From Pseudonocardia sp. MH-G8 (GTDB lineage: Bacteria; Actinomycetota; Actinomycetes; Mycobacteriales; Pseudonocardiaceae), in assembly GCF_002262885.1 (NCBI RefSeq), contig NZ_NKYF01000001.1:124001-188000 (forward strand): a DNA stretch of 64,000 nt. The letters run 5' to 3'. The stretch's first letter is position 1, and each line of letters begins with the position of its first letter. This document shows positions 24,073 through 32,503 of this stretch, one piece after another. A program made the translations under genes and the position numbers. The notes below the pieces were generated by a model. It did no database searches. It had not been told where the DNA came from and was given only the letters and a program-made list of their open reading frames with translations.

Positions 24073-25170
24073 ATGAACGCGGTGTCGCGGGACGCCACCA
24101 TGCGGGCCGCTGTCTGGACCGCTCCGGGACACATCGACGTGCGCGACGTCCCGTACCCGCGGGTGCCGGACGGATGGCTGCTCCTGCGCGTGGAGTATGG
24201 CGGCATCTGCGGAACCGACCTCTCCATCGTCGCGGGGAAGCACCCCCGGGCGGCCGCTCCCCTGGTGCTCGGCCACGAGATCGTCGGAACCGTCCTACGA
24301 TCGGGCGCGGACGGGCCGCCGGTCGGCACCCGGGTGGTGGCCGAGCCGCTCATCAGCTGCGGCCGTTGCTGGGCCTGCCGCAACCAGGAATCACACGTGT
24401 GCCGCGAGCTCGAACTGTTCGGGATCGACGCGGCGGGCGGCCTCGCCGACCACATGGCGGTGCCGGCCGACCGGGTCGTCCCGGTGCAGCCCGGGGTGCC
24501 GGTTCGGCGCGCCGCATGGGCGGAGCCCCTCGCCGTCGCGGTGCACGCGGTGGCTCGAGCGCAGATGCGGGGAGGCGAGTCGGTGCTCGTCTTCGGCGCG
24601 GGCCCCATCGGCATCCTGGTCGCGCTGGTCGCCCGCAAGGCCGGTGCCGCGCGAACGGTCGTCGTCGAGCAGAAGGCGAGCCGCCGGAAGATCGCCGTCG
24701 ACTGCGGGTTCGAGACCGTCCCCGACGGCGTCGACCCGGCCACGTGGTTCCGCTCCACCCACGGATCCGAAGGGGCGGACATCGTCTTCGACGCGGCTGG
24801 ACATCCCGACGTCGCCGGCGTGCTGCCCGCCTCGGCTCGCGAGACCGGCACGATCGTGCTGGTGGCCGTCTACGGGGACCCGGTGGCCCTCGACCTGAGA
24901 GCCGTGTGTTTCGGCGAGCAGCGCCTGCTCGGTTCCCGCGTCTACACCCGCGACGACCTCACCGAGGCCGTCGCACTCCTCCCGGACGACCCGCTCGGCC
25001 TCGACCGGTTGCCGGTGGCGGTCTTCCCGCTGGGCGACGCCACTGCGGCCTTCCGCGCAGCGCGCGCCGACGACGCCCCCATGAAGGTCCTGCTCGACAT
25101 CGCCGAGGCATCGACCGGCACGGAGGTGTTCACGTCACCCTCGGACACACGGACGGGCCACATGCGCTGA
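24073..25170 (+). CDS. Zinc-dependent alcohol dehydrogenase (MDR)
   Basis: A 365-residue zinc MDR dehydrogenase. Catalytic zinc ligands lie in CGTDLS and GHEIVG; the structural zinc site is CGRCWACRNQESHVC (four cysteines). The Rossmann motif is VLVFGAGPIGILVAL near residue 180. The first ten residues may be dispensable, as an internal Met (MRAAVWTAPG) also fits. It closes the PucR-linked operon, 17 bp after the cupin, and likely oxidises a hydroxyl intermediate with NAD(P)+. It resembles threonine/sorbitol dehydrogenase-type enzymes. Confidence 0.88.
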   Translation: MNAVSRDATMRAAVWTAPGHIDVRDVPYPRVPDGWLLLRVEYGGICGTDLSIVAGKHPRAAAPLVLGHEIVGTVLRSGADGPPVGTRVVAEPLISCGRCWACRNQESHVCRELELFGIDAAGGLADHMAVPADRVVPVQPGVPVRRAAWAEPLAVAVHAVARAQMRGGESVLVFGAGPIGILVALVARKAGAARTVVVEQKASRRKIAVDCGFETVPDGVDPATWFRSTHGSEGADIVFDAAGHPDVAGVLPASARETGTIVLVAVYGDPVALDLRAVCFGEQRLLGSRVYTRDDLTEAVALLPDDPLGLDRLPVAVFPLGDATAAFRAARADDAPMKVLLDIAEASTGTEVFTSPSDTRTGHMR

Positions 25171-25271
25171 CCGCGTCGCCGCGGCCGCTTCACCCGGGTT
25201 CGCCGTCTCCGACGGGGCGGAAGCCGGCCCAGCGCGTGATCCCATACCAGTCCCCGCGAGGCGGGCGGAGG

Positions 25272-26060
25272 TCAATCCGCCGTCATCCCACCGTCGATGG
25301 CGATCTCGGCTCCGGTGATGTGGCGGGCGGCGTCCGAGGCCAGGAAGCAGACCGTGTCCGCGACCTCGCCCGGGGAGCAGGCGACGCCGATCGGCACCAC
25401 CGTCTTCGCGACGTCGTCGAGGTCCCGCGGCCCTCGGCCGGGCTCGGCCCGGTGACCTCCGGCGAGTGCGCTCCGCAGGGCGGGCGTGTCGACGAAGCCG
25501 GGGTGGACCGAGTTCACCCGGACCTTGTTGCGCAGGCCTGCGCACTCGAGCGCCACGGCTTTCGTCATCATGCGGATCGCGCCCTTCGACCCGCAGTAGG
25601 CGGTCCAGCCGGCCATGCCCTTCAGACCTGCGACGGACGAGATGTTGAGGACAGCTCCCCCGCCCGACTCCGCGATGCGGGGGATGGCGTGCTTCATACC
25701 GAGGAACGTCCCCTCCACGTTCACCGCCATGATCCGCCGGAAGTCGTCGAGCGGCATCGAGAAGGTGTCGGTCACGGCGTGCGTGCCGGCGCAGTTGACC
25801 AGCACGGTCAGCGGGGCGTCGTGGGAGTCGGAGCGGGCCAGCGCGTCCTGCCACTGCGTCTCGTGCCGGACGTCGAGCGGGATCGCCTCCCCACGGCCGC
25901 CGGCCTGCCGGACCAGCTCGACGGTGACGTCGGCGCTCGCCCCGTCGAAGTCGGTGGCCCACACGAAGGCACCCCGGGCCGCCAACGCGAGCGCGATCGC
26001 CCGCCCGATGCCGCTCCCGGCACCGGTCACGAACGCTGCTCTTCCTGCGAGTTCCGACAT
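25272..26060 (-). CDS. Short-chain dehydrogenase/reductase, tandem paralogue 2
   Basis: A 262-residue classical SDR: TGAGSGIGRAIAL cofactor motif, VNCAGTHAV, and the Ser...YCGSK active site (NISSVAGLK, AYCGSKGA). The start is ATG 26060 after GAGGAG. It lies 31 bp behind a highly similar SDR (26092-26892) in the same orientation, and the last ~30 residues are nearly identical. The pair probably oxidise or reduce related hydroxy-CoA or alcohol intermediates. Confidence 0.88.
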   Translation of the reverse strand: MSELAGRAAFVTGAGSGIGRAIALALAARGAFVWATDFDGASADVTVELVRQAGGRGEAIPLDVRHETQWQDALARSDSHDAPLTVLVNCAGTHAVTDTFSMPLDDFRRIMAVNVEGTFLGMKHAIPRIAESGGGAVLNISSVAGLKGMAGWTAYCGSKGAIRMMTKAVALECAGLRNKVRVNSVHPGFVDTPALRSALAGGHRAEPGRGPRDLDDVAKTVVPIGVACSPGEVADTVCFLASDAARHITGAEIAIDGGMTAD

Positions 26061-26091
26061 GCGGACTCCTCTCGGTGTGAGGTGATTGACC

Positions 26092-26892
26092 TCAGCCTGC
26101 GGTCATCCCGCCGTCGATGGCGATCTCGGCACCGGTGATGTGGCGGGCGGCGTCCGAGGCGAGGAAGCAGACGGTGTCCGCGACCTCCGCCGGGGAGCAG
26201 GCGACGCCGATCGGCACCGCGGTCTCGGCGACCACGTGGGGGTCGAGGACCCGGGCTCCCGGCGAGCCGTGGCGAGAGCGTCCGACCTCCTCGGGATCGT
26301 GCTTGTGCCACGCGGGTGTGTCGACGACGCCGGGGTGGACCGAGTTGACGCGGACCCCGTTGCGGAGCTCCGCGCACTCCAGCGCCACCGCCTTGGTCAT
26401 CATCCGGATCGCGCCCTTCGTCGCGCAGTACGCGGCCATCCCGGGGATCCCTTTCAGACCGGCCAGCGACGAGATGGTGACGACGGCACCGCCGCCCGAC
26501 CCCGCGATGCGCGGGATCGCGTGCTTCATACCGAGGAACGTCCCCTCCACGCTGACCGCGAGCAGGCTGCGGAGGTCGGCAAGCGGCATGGTGGCGGTGT
26601 CGGCGATCATGGACCTTCCCGCGCAGCTGACGAGCACCGTCAGCGCCTCGTCGCGGTCGTCGGAGCGGGCCAGTGCGGCCGTCCACTGTGCCTCGTCGCT
26701 GACGTCGAGTCGCACCGCCGCTGCCCGGCCGCCCTCCCGTGCGATCAGCTCGGCGGTGCCCTCGGCGCCCGCCTCGTCGACGTCGGTGACCCACACGTAG
26801 GCGCCGCGCCGCGCCAACCCGAGGCTGCTCGCCCGCCCGATGCCGCTTCCGGCGCCCGTTACGAACGCTGCTCGCCCTGCGAGTTCCGACAT
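26092..26892 (-). CDS. Short-chain dehydrogenase/reductase, tandem paralogue 1
   Basis: A 266-residue SDR with TGAGSGIGRASSL at the cofactor site and TISSLAGLK...YCATKGA at the active site. ATG 26892 (MSELAGRAAF) is preferred over the longer frame because it gives the canonical SDR start and matches the paralogue. Divergent from the crotonase at 27066 across 173 bp that contain the 29-bp element also found at 35253. The segment around residues 195-220 differs from its paralogue, suggesting altered substrate pockets. Confidence 0.88.
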   Translation of the reverse strand: MSELAGRAAFVTGAGSGIGRASSLGLARRGAYVWVTDVDEAGAEGTAELIAREGGRAAAVRLDVSDEAQWTAALARSDDRDEALTVLVSCAGRSMIADTATMPLADLRSLLAVSVEGTFLGMKHAIPRIAGSGGGAVVTISSLAGLKGIPGMAAYCATKGAIRMMTKAVALECAELRNGVRVNSVHPGVVDTPAWHKHDPEEVGRSRHGSPGARVLDPHVVAETAVPIGVACSPAEVADTVCFLASDAARHITGAEIAIDGGMTAG

Positions 26893-26971
26893 GGGAACAA
26901 TCCTGTTCTCCCGCGATTCCGACGAGCGGCAGTGAACCACGGGAGCGCGGCACGGGCAACAACCAACGTTT

Positions 26972-27000
26972 CCGGCATGGCTGCGATAAGCAGCAGGTAT
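26972..27000. promoter_or_regulatory. 29-bp conserved element, copy 1 (probable regulator site)
   Basis: A 29-bp stretch identical to the reverse complement of 35253-35281. Its centre, GCTGCGATAAGCAGC (26980-26994), is a 15-bp palindrome with GATAA in the middle. Similarity continues for about 10 bp on either side. It lies about midway between the divergent starts at 26892 and 27066, as expected of a LysR-type or similar activator site. Confidence 0.75.
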
Positions 27001-27065
27001 TTGTCGCTGCTGAGGGCGCCGCCTACGGTCGGGTCAACAACGAGCGCGAGGGCGGATTTCACGTC

Positions 27066-27953
27066 ATGACCAGAACGTACGACCAGTGCGAGTTCCTGGA
27101 ACTCGACCGTCCTCGGGACGGCATCCTGCGGGTGACACTCAACCGGCCGGAAAAGCGCAACGCCATGAGCAACGAGCTGCGTCGGGAATTATTCGCCGTG
27201 CTCGAGCAGGCGGATGCCGACGAGGACGTCCGCGTGATGATCCTGCGTGGCGCCGGAACGTGCTTCTCGTCGGGGTACGACCTGACGCAGGGCTCGGTGG
27301 AGGGTGGCGGTGAGCGGCCGAAGCGGCCCACCCCCTACTACACGGCGCGCGGGATCGGCTACTGGGCGCGGCACGTCGTGGACGGCTGCTTCCGGTTGTG
27401 GGACCTCGCCACGCCGTTGATCGCACAGGTGCACGGCTACTGCCTGGCGGGCGGCACCGAGCTCGCCGCCTCGTGCGACCTCGTGTACGTCGCCGACGAC
27501 GCCCAGATCGGCTATCCCGCGATCCGGCTGATGAGCCCGCCGGACAACCAGGTGTTCCCCTGGTTGATGGGCATGCGCGCCGCGATGGAGATGATGCTCA
27601 CCGGGGACTCGATCTCCGGCCGACAGGCCGCCGAGTCGGGCTTCGCGAACCGCTCGTTCCCGGCCGGGGATCTGGAGAGTGCGGTGCTGGACATCGCCGA
27701 GCGCGTCGCCAAGGTGCCCGCGGGCCTGCAGCAGATGAACAAGCGCGCGCTGCATCGCCAGATGGAGGCGATGGGGATCCGCAACGGGCTCCGCGCGGGC
27801 ACCGAGGTGCAGGCGCAAGCGTGGTACACCCCGGAGGTCATCGCCTACGTCGGCGAGCTGCGCAAGGGCATCACCAGCGCGCTCGACCGGCGCGACGGTC
27901 AGTTCGGGGACTACCGGACGGCCGGGCGATCCCGATCGGAAGGGGAAAACTGA
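27066..27953 (+). CDS. Crotonase-family enoyl-CoA hydratase/isomerase
   Basis: A 295-residue crotonase. The segments RGAGTCFSSGYDL and HGYCLAGGTELAASCDL form the oxyanion hole. The glutamate of GGTEL is conserved, while the second catalytic glutamate seems replaced (IGYPAIRLM). The length is slightly above average because of an insert around residues 78-105. ATG 27066 begins an operon of crotonase, NTF2-like protein, hydratase and SDR with gaps of 1, 2 and 35 bp, placed under the 29-bp promoter element. Confidence 0.86.
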   Translation: MTRTYDQCEFLELDRPRDGILRVTLNRPEKRNAMSNELRRELFAVLEQADADEDVRVMILRGAGTCFSSGYDLTQGSVEGGGERPKRPTPYYTARGIGYWARHVVDGCFRLWDLATPLIAQVHGYCLAGGTELAASCDLVYVADDAQIGYPAIRLMSPPDNQVFPWLMGMRAAMEMMLTGDSISGRQAAESGFANRSFPAGDLESAVLDIAERVAKVPAGLQQMNKRALHRQMEAMGIRNGLRAGTEVQAQAWYTPEVIAYVGELRKGITSALDRRDGQFGDYRTAGRSRSEGEN

Positions 27954-27954
27954 A

Positions 27955-28377
27955 ATGGCTACCGCCAGCGAGAACTTCCAACTGTTGGTCGACTACTACG
28001 CGGCGCACGGCGACGGCGGCCCCGAGAGCGTGGAGCGCATGGCGAGCTTCTACGCCGACGACAAGCCGGCGTACATCGCGGGCAACTCCGCACTGTCGGG
28101 CCATGTGAAAAACACCGAAGAGGCGAAGGAGTACCTGCTCCGCCTGCAGGACCTGAACGGCGGCAAGGTCGATCTCGTCGGAACACCGACCATTCTGCTG
28201 GCCGGCGACACGATCGTCGCGGCGCTCATCCACCAGAGGCACACCCGCCCCGGCAAGCCCGCGATCATCGTGCCGAGGCTGTGCGTCTACGAGATCGCCG
28301 ACGGGAAGCTCAGCAAAGCGTTCATGTGGCAACTCGAATCGAAGACCTTCGACGAGTACTACCCCCGAGAGGACTGA
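27955..28377 (+). CDS. NTF2-like protein of unknown role
   Basis: A 140-residue protein with the NTF2/SnoaL fold pattern (NFQLLVDYYAAHG...SFYADDKPAYIAG...YEIADGKLSKAFMWQ). The ATG is 1 bp after the crotonase stop, and the next gene starts 2 bp after its own stop, so it is embedded in the operon. It may bind or isomerise a pathway intermediate; no catalytic residues can be assigned. Confidence 0.7.
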   Translation: MATASENFQLLVDYYAAHGDGGPESVERMASFYADDKPAYIAGNSALSGHVKNTEEAKEYLLRLQDLNGGKVDLVGTPTILLAGDTIVAALIHQRHTRPGKPAIIVPRLCVYEIADGKLSKAFMWQLESKTFDEYYPRED

Positions 28378-28379
28378 CC

Positions 28380-29153
28380 GTGGATCAGATGAGTGCCGAT
28401 CGCGCCGCCGACCTGGTCAGCTCGCTCTACCGCGGCACCGCGGGCCGACCGGTGACGAGCTTTCCCGAGGACTGCATCCCCGAGACGTTCTTCGACGTGC
28501 AGATGATCCTCGACGGGCTGGTCGACCGGCTCGGCATACCGGTGCAGGGGTGGAAGCTCTACTTCCCGTTCAAGGCGGGCCAGCCCAACCTGGTCGCGCC
28601 GATCTTCACCGCGCTCCCGTCGGGCGCCCACATCACGCCCGAGCTGTCCCGGCTGCGGATCTGGGAGCCGGAGATCGTGTTCCGCGCCCGGACGGACCTG
28701 CCGCCGCGCGAGCAGCCCTACACCTACGAGGAGGTGGCGCAAGCCGTCGAGGCGGCACCGGCGATCGAGTTCCTCGCCACCCGGTTCGACGTCGACGACC
28801 TCGACGAGCTCGCGGGTCGCACGTTCGAGAGGTACGCCGACAACACGCTGAGCGGCGGCTTCGTCGTCGGCGATCCCCGGCCGGACTGGCGGTCGATCGA
28901 CTTCAGCCGGTTGCGGATCGTCTCCGAGCAAGGGGGCGAAACGGTCGGTGACATCCGCGGCGGCCATCCCGTCGTCGACCCCTTCATCCTGGTGTTCGTC
29001 GGGGCCAACACGGCCCGGAAGCGGCACGGGATCCGCGCGGGCCAGGTCCTCGCCACGCTGTCGCCGTCCGCGCTGCTGACGGCCGAACCGCAGGCGACGA
29101 TCAGCGCGCGCTTCGAGGGGCTGGGCGACGTCTCGGCCACGTTCGACTACTGA
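28380..29153 (+). CDS. 2-oxopent-4-enoate hydratase/fumarylacetoacetase-like protein
   Basis: A 257-residue protein similar in length and layout to the 2-keto-4-pentenoate hydratase group (MhpD/FAH superfamily). The blocks LRIWEPEIVFRARTDLP and VEAAPAIEFLATRFD carry the acidic metal ligands. It begins at GTG 28380, two bases after the preceding stop, with an ATG at 28389 as alternative. Such enzymes hydrate dienol acids from meta-cleavage pathways or decarboxylate oxo-acids, consistent with a ring- or chain-cleavage pathway. Confidence 0.8.
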   Translation: MDQMSADRAADLVSSLYRGTAGRPVTSFPEDCIPETFFDVQMILDGLVDRLGIPVQGWKLYFPFKAGQPNLVAPIFTALPSGAHITPELSRLRIWEPEIVFRARTDLPPREQPYTYEEVAQAVEAAPAIEFLATRFDVDDLDELAGRTFERYADNTLSGGFVVGDPRPDWRSIDFSRLRIVSEQGGETVGDIRGGHPVVDPFILVFVGANTARKRHGIRAGQVLATLSPSALLTAEPQATISARFEGLGDVSATFDY

Positions 29154-29188
29154 CCGTCCGACCACTGACCGAGAGAGGGAGGACGGCT

Positions 29189-29992
29189 GTGGACCTGAGT
29201 GGGAGGACGGCGATCGTGACCGGCGGCGGCACCGGTATCGGTCGCGCTACGTCGCTGACGCTGGCGGCCCGCGGGGCCGATGTCGCCGTCAACTACCGGG
29301 TGAGCCGCGACGCCGCCGAGGACACTGCGCGCGAGTGCCGGGCGCGTGGTGTGCGCGCGGTGGCGATCGCCGCGGACGTGGCCGTCGACGACGACTGTCG
29401 CCGACTCGTCGCCGAGGCGGCGAAGGAGCTCGACGCCGACGTCGACCTGCTCGTCAACAACGCGGGCGCGACGAAGTTCGTGCCGCACACCCAGCTCGAC
29501 GGCCTGTCCGACGAGGACTTCGCCGGCATCTACCGCGTCAACGTGATCGGCGCCTACCAGATGATCCGCGCGGTGGCGCCTGGCATGCGGGTGGCGGGCG
29601 GCGGGGCCGTCGTGAACATCGCCTCGATCGCCGGGCTGTTCGGGGGCGGCTCCTGCACGGCCTACGGGGCGTCGAAGGCGGCGCTGCTCAACCTGACCAG
29701 GACGCTGGCACGGGCGCTCTCGCCGGACATCCGGGTGAACGCGGTGTGCCCGGGCTTCGTGGGCACGCGGTGGTACGAGGACCGCTTGTCGCCGGACGAC
29801 TACGCGGCCGTCGTGCGGGAGGTCGCGGAGACCGTGCCGCTCGAGCGCGCACCCACCGCCGAGGACGTAGCGGGCGGCATCGCCTTCTTCTGCTCACCCG
29901 ACGCCGCGGTCATCACGGGAGAGACGCTCATCGTGGACGCCGGCGCCCATCTCGACCAGGCCATGTCCCGCCGCCCGGTCGGGAAGACCTAG
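29189..29992 (+). CDS. Short-chain dehydrogenase/reductase (FabG-like)
   Basis: A 267-residue SDR: TGGGTGIGRATSLTLAARG, NNAGATKF, IASIAGLFG...YGASKAA active site. The GTG at 29189 follows GGGAGGA. It ends the crotonase operon. Its last 99 bp overlap the convergent LysR gene, which is unusual; both reading frames look intact. Probable role: NAD(P)-dependent oxidation or reduction of a 3-hydroxy/3-oxo intermediate. Confidence 0.88.
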   Translation: MDLSGRTAIVTGGGTGIGRATSLTLAARGADVAVNYRVSRDAAEDTARECRARGVRAVAIAADVAVDDDCRRLVAEAAKELDADVDLLVNNAGATKFVPHTQLDGLSDEDFAGIYRVNVIGAYQMIRAVAPGMRVAGGGAVVNIASIAGLFGGGSCTAYGASKAALLNLTRTLARALSPDIRVNAVCPGFVGTRWYEDRLSPDDYAAVVREVAETVPLERAPTAEDVAGGIAFFCSPDAAVITGETLIVDAGAHLDQAMSRRPVGKT

Positions 29993-30916
29993 CTGGAAGG
30001 CGCTCTCGACGAGGACGACCCCCGGCCAGTTCCCATCCGCGGCGCGCGCGTGGACGACGTGACTCAGCACCCCCGCGAACGCCTTCATCGCCGCCGTGGG
30101 GGGATGGGTGCGCAACCGTGCCACGGTCCAGGTGACGGAATGGTCGGCGATCGGCACCGCTTCCATGTCGTAGCGCCGGGACCCCATCGCGCATCCCGGC
30201 ATCGTCACGAATCCGTGCACCAGGTCCGCCAGCTCCAGCAACATCGACGAGCTCGTTTTGATCAGCACGTTCTGGGACCGGCCGACGCGCGCGAGCAGCT
30301 GGTCGGTGCGCTTCGCGGCAGCCGTGGCGTTGTGCTGGCGGATCGTGGGCCATTCGGCGAGATCGGCGAGGGTGATGGTGTCGAGTTCGGTGAGACCGGA
30401 ACCGTGCGGACCGAAGAGGTACATGGGATCATGCACAGCAGGACGGGAGTCGATCTCGGGGTCGTTCTCGATCGTCGAGAGCACGGCGAAATCGAGGTAC
30501 TGCGACTTGAGCATGCCCTCGAGCGTCTCGCTGGATTCGGCGATGACGGTGAGCCGGACATCCGGGTACTGTTCGTTGAACTGCTTCACGACGGGGGCGG
30601 TGATGTTCTCCGTCCAGGAATAGGGCAGCCCGACCGAAAGCGATCCGCGGGGTTCGGTCTGACACGCGAGGAGCTCGCTCGACAACATGTCGATGTCGGC
30701 GAGGATCGTGGTGGCCCGCGCGACGAGCAGGTGCCCCGACTCCGTGAGGCGCACGCCGCGGCCGTGCCGCATCAACAGCTTCACGCCGAGCTCGTGTTCG
30801 AGCTGGGACACGTGGCGACTGAGCGCGGGCTGGGTGATGTGCAGCTCGGCGGCGGCCTGGGTGATACTGCCCCGCTCGGCGATCTTGAGAAAGTAGCGCA
30901 AACTCAAGATGTTCAT
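29894..30916 (-). CDS. LysR-family transcriptional regulator
   Basis: A 340-residue LysR regulator. The winged HTH is in residues 1-60 (FLKIAERGSITQAAAELHITQPALSRHVSQLE), followed by a two-lobed effector domain (SLSVGLPYSWTENITAPVVKQF...). About 30 residues longer than typical; the extra C-terminus is encoded antisense to the SDR gene. ATG 30916 is divergent from the acyl-CoA ligase at 31010 (93 bp). It is the best candidate to act at the 29-bp elements at 26972 and 35253, although its own promoter lacks that element. Confidence 0.87.
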   Translation of the reverse strand: MNILSLRYFLKIAERGSITQAAAELHITQPALSRHVSQLEHELGVKLLMRHGRGVRLTESGHLLVARATTILADIDMLSSELLACQTEPRGSLSVGLPYSWTENITAPVVKQFNEQYPDVRLTVIAESSETLEGMLKSQYLDFAVLSTIENDPEIDSRPAVHDPMYLFGPHGSGLTELDTITLADLAEWPTIRQHNATAAAKRTDQLLARVGRSQNVLIKTSSSMLLELADLVHGFVTMPGCAMGSRRYDMEAVPIADHSVTWTVARLRTHPPTAAMKAFAGVLSHVVHARAADGNWPGVVLVESAFQLGLPDRAAGHGLVEMGAGVHDERLSRDDRGVG

Positions 30917-31009
30917 TTTCTCTCCTTTGAGCAGATGAAGCCGAGCGTCTCCATCGACCGAGCCACGATTTTACCTCATGGGTCAAGCCGAAATCGAAGG
31001 AGTTGTGCG

Positions 31010-32503
31010 ATGCCCCTCATTCCGATGGGCGACGTCCCCGCCTGGTTCGCCGATCGCCTCGGCCCCGAGCGACTGTGCATGGCGCATCGTGACGAACGCG
31101 TGTCCTGGGCCGATATGGCCATTCGCTCGAATAGTCGGGCGCTTGCCATGAAGCGGCTCGGGGTGGCGCCCGACGACGTCGTCGCACTGGTGCTGCCGAA
31201 CTCCAATGCGGTGTTCGAGTTCGCCTTCGCCATCTGGAAGCTCGGCGCCACTCCGTGCGTGATCTCGCCACGGCTGCCCGCGGACGAGCTCGAATCCGTG
31301 CTCGACCTCGCTCGGCCGCGTGCGATCCTCGCCGAGGACGCGGCGATCCGGCGGGCGACCGGCGCGCTGCCCACCGACCTCGGGCTGGACGAGGAGCTCG
31401 ACGAGACCGTGCCGTCCGTCGTCGGGAGCCGGTGGAAGGCGATCACGTCGGGCGGCTCGTCGGGCCGGCCGAAGGTGATCGTCGACCTCGCGCCGGGCGC
31501 CGTCGACCCCGACGAGGCGCTGCTCGGCCTGCCTCGCGGTGGCGTGGTGCTCAACGCCGGACCGCTCCACCACAACGCACCTTTCCGGTTCATGTCCGGT
31601 GCGCTATTCCGCGGCAACAGCGTCGTCAGCATGCCGCGGTTCGACGCCGAGGAGGCGTTGCGGCTGATCGAGCACCATCGCGTGGAGTGGGCCAACCTGG
31701 TGCCGACGATGATGAGCCGCATCTGGGGGCTGCCGGAGGAGGTCCGGTCGCGCTACGACCTCTCCTCGCTGCGCGCGGTCTGGCACACCGCCGCGCCGAT
31801 GCCCGCCTGGCTGAAGGAGGCGTGGATCGACTGGATCGGCCCCGAGAAGGTGTGGGAGATCTACGGCGGGACGGAGCGGCAGGGCAACACCGTCATCGGC
31901 GGCCACGACTGGTTGACCCACCGGGGCTCGGTCGGGCGTCCGATCAACTGCGACATCCGCATCCTGGGCGAGGGCGGTGAGGTGCTGCCGCCCGGCGAGG
32001 TCGGTGAGGTGCACTTCCTGCCGCACACCGGTCCGGGTTCGACGTATCGCTACCTCGGCGCCGAACCGCAGCGGTCCGAGGACGGCTACGAGACGATCGG
32101 TGACTTCGGGCGGCTGGACGAGGAGGGCTTCCTCTACATCGCCGACCGCCGCACGGACCTGATCATCCGCGGTGGGGTGAACATCTACCCCGCCGAGATC
32201 GAGAACGCGTTGTCCGAGCACCCCGGGGTGGACGACGCCGTGGTGATCGGCCTTCCGGACCGGGACCTGGGCGCGGTGGTGCACGCGATCGTCACTCGGC
32301 CGGCGGACGGCGCCGAGCCGGTGACGGCGGAGGCGCTGCAGGCTTTCCTTTCCACGAGGCTGGCCACGTACAAGCTGCCGGTCGCGTACGAGTTCGCCGA
32401 GCCGCCGCTGCGCGACGAGGCGGGCAAGGTCCGGCGCAGCCGGCTGCGGGCGGAGCGCATCGCCGGGCGGGCGGACGCAGAGGGAGTGCCGGCCGATGTC
32501 TGA
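31010..32503 (+). CDS. Acyl/aryl-CoA ligase (AMP-forming)
   Basis: A 497-residue ANL ligase. The ATP loop ITSGGSSGRPKVIVD (residue ~145), YGGTERQGN (~285), GDFGRLDEEGFLYIADRRTD (~365) and a C-terminal EAGKVRRSRL lysine are present. The final glycine of the P-loop is replaced by V, a feature of some bile-acid/steroid-type ligases. ATG 31010 follows GAAGGAG. It overlaps the downstream esterase gene by 8 bp. It is a second activating enzyme of the cluster, distinct from the one at 20250. Confidence 0.88.
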   Translation: MPLIPMGDVPAWFADRLGPERLCMAHRDERVSWADMAIRSNSRALAMKRLGVAPDDVVALVLPNSNAVFEFAFAIWKLGATPCVISPRLPADELESVLDLARPRAILAEDAAIRRATGALPTDLGLDEELDETVPSVVGSRWKAITSGGSSGRPKVIVDLAPGAVDPDEALLGLPRGGVVLNAGPLHHNAPFRFMSGALFRGNSVVSMPRFDAEEALRLIEHHRVEWANLVPTMMSRIWGLPEEVRSRYDLSSLRAVWHTAAPMPAWLKEAWIDWIGPEKVWEIYGGTERQGNTVIGGHDWLTHRGSVGRPINCDIRILGEGGEVLPPGEVGEVHFLPHTGPGSTYRYLGAEPQRSEDGYETIGDFGRLDEEGFLYIADRRTDLIIRGGVNIYPAEIENALSEHPGVDDAVVIGLPDRDLGAVVHAIVTRPADGAEPVTAEALQAFLSTRLATYKLPVAYEFAEPPLRDEAGKVRRSRLRAERIAGRADAEGVPADV

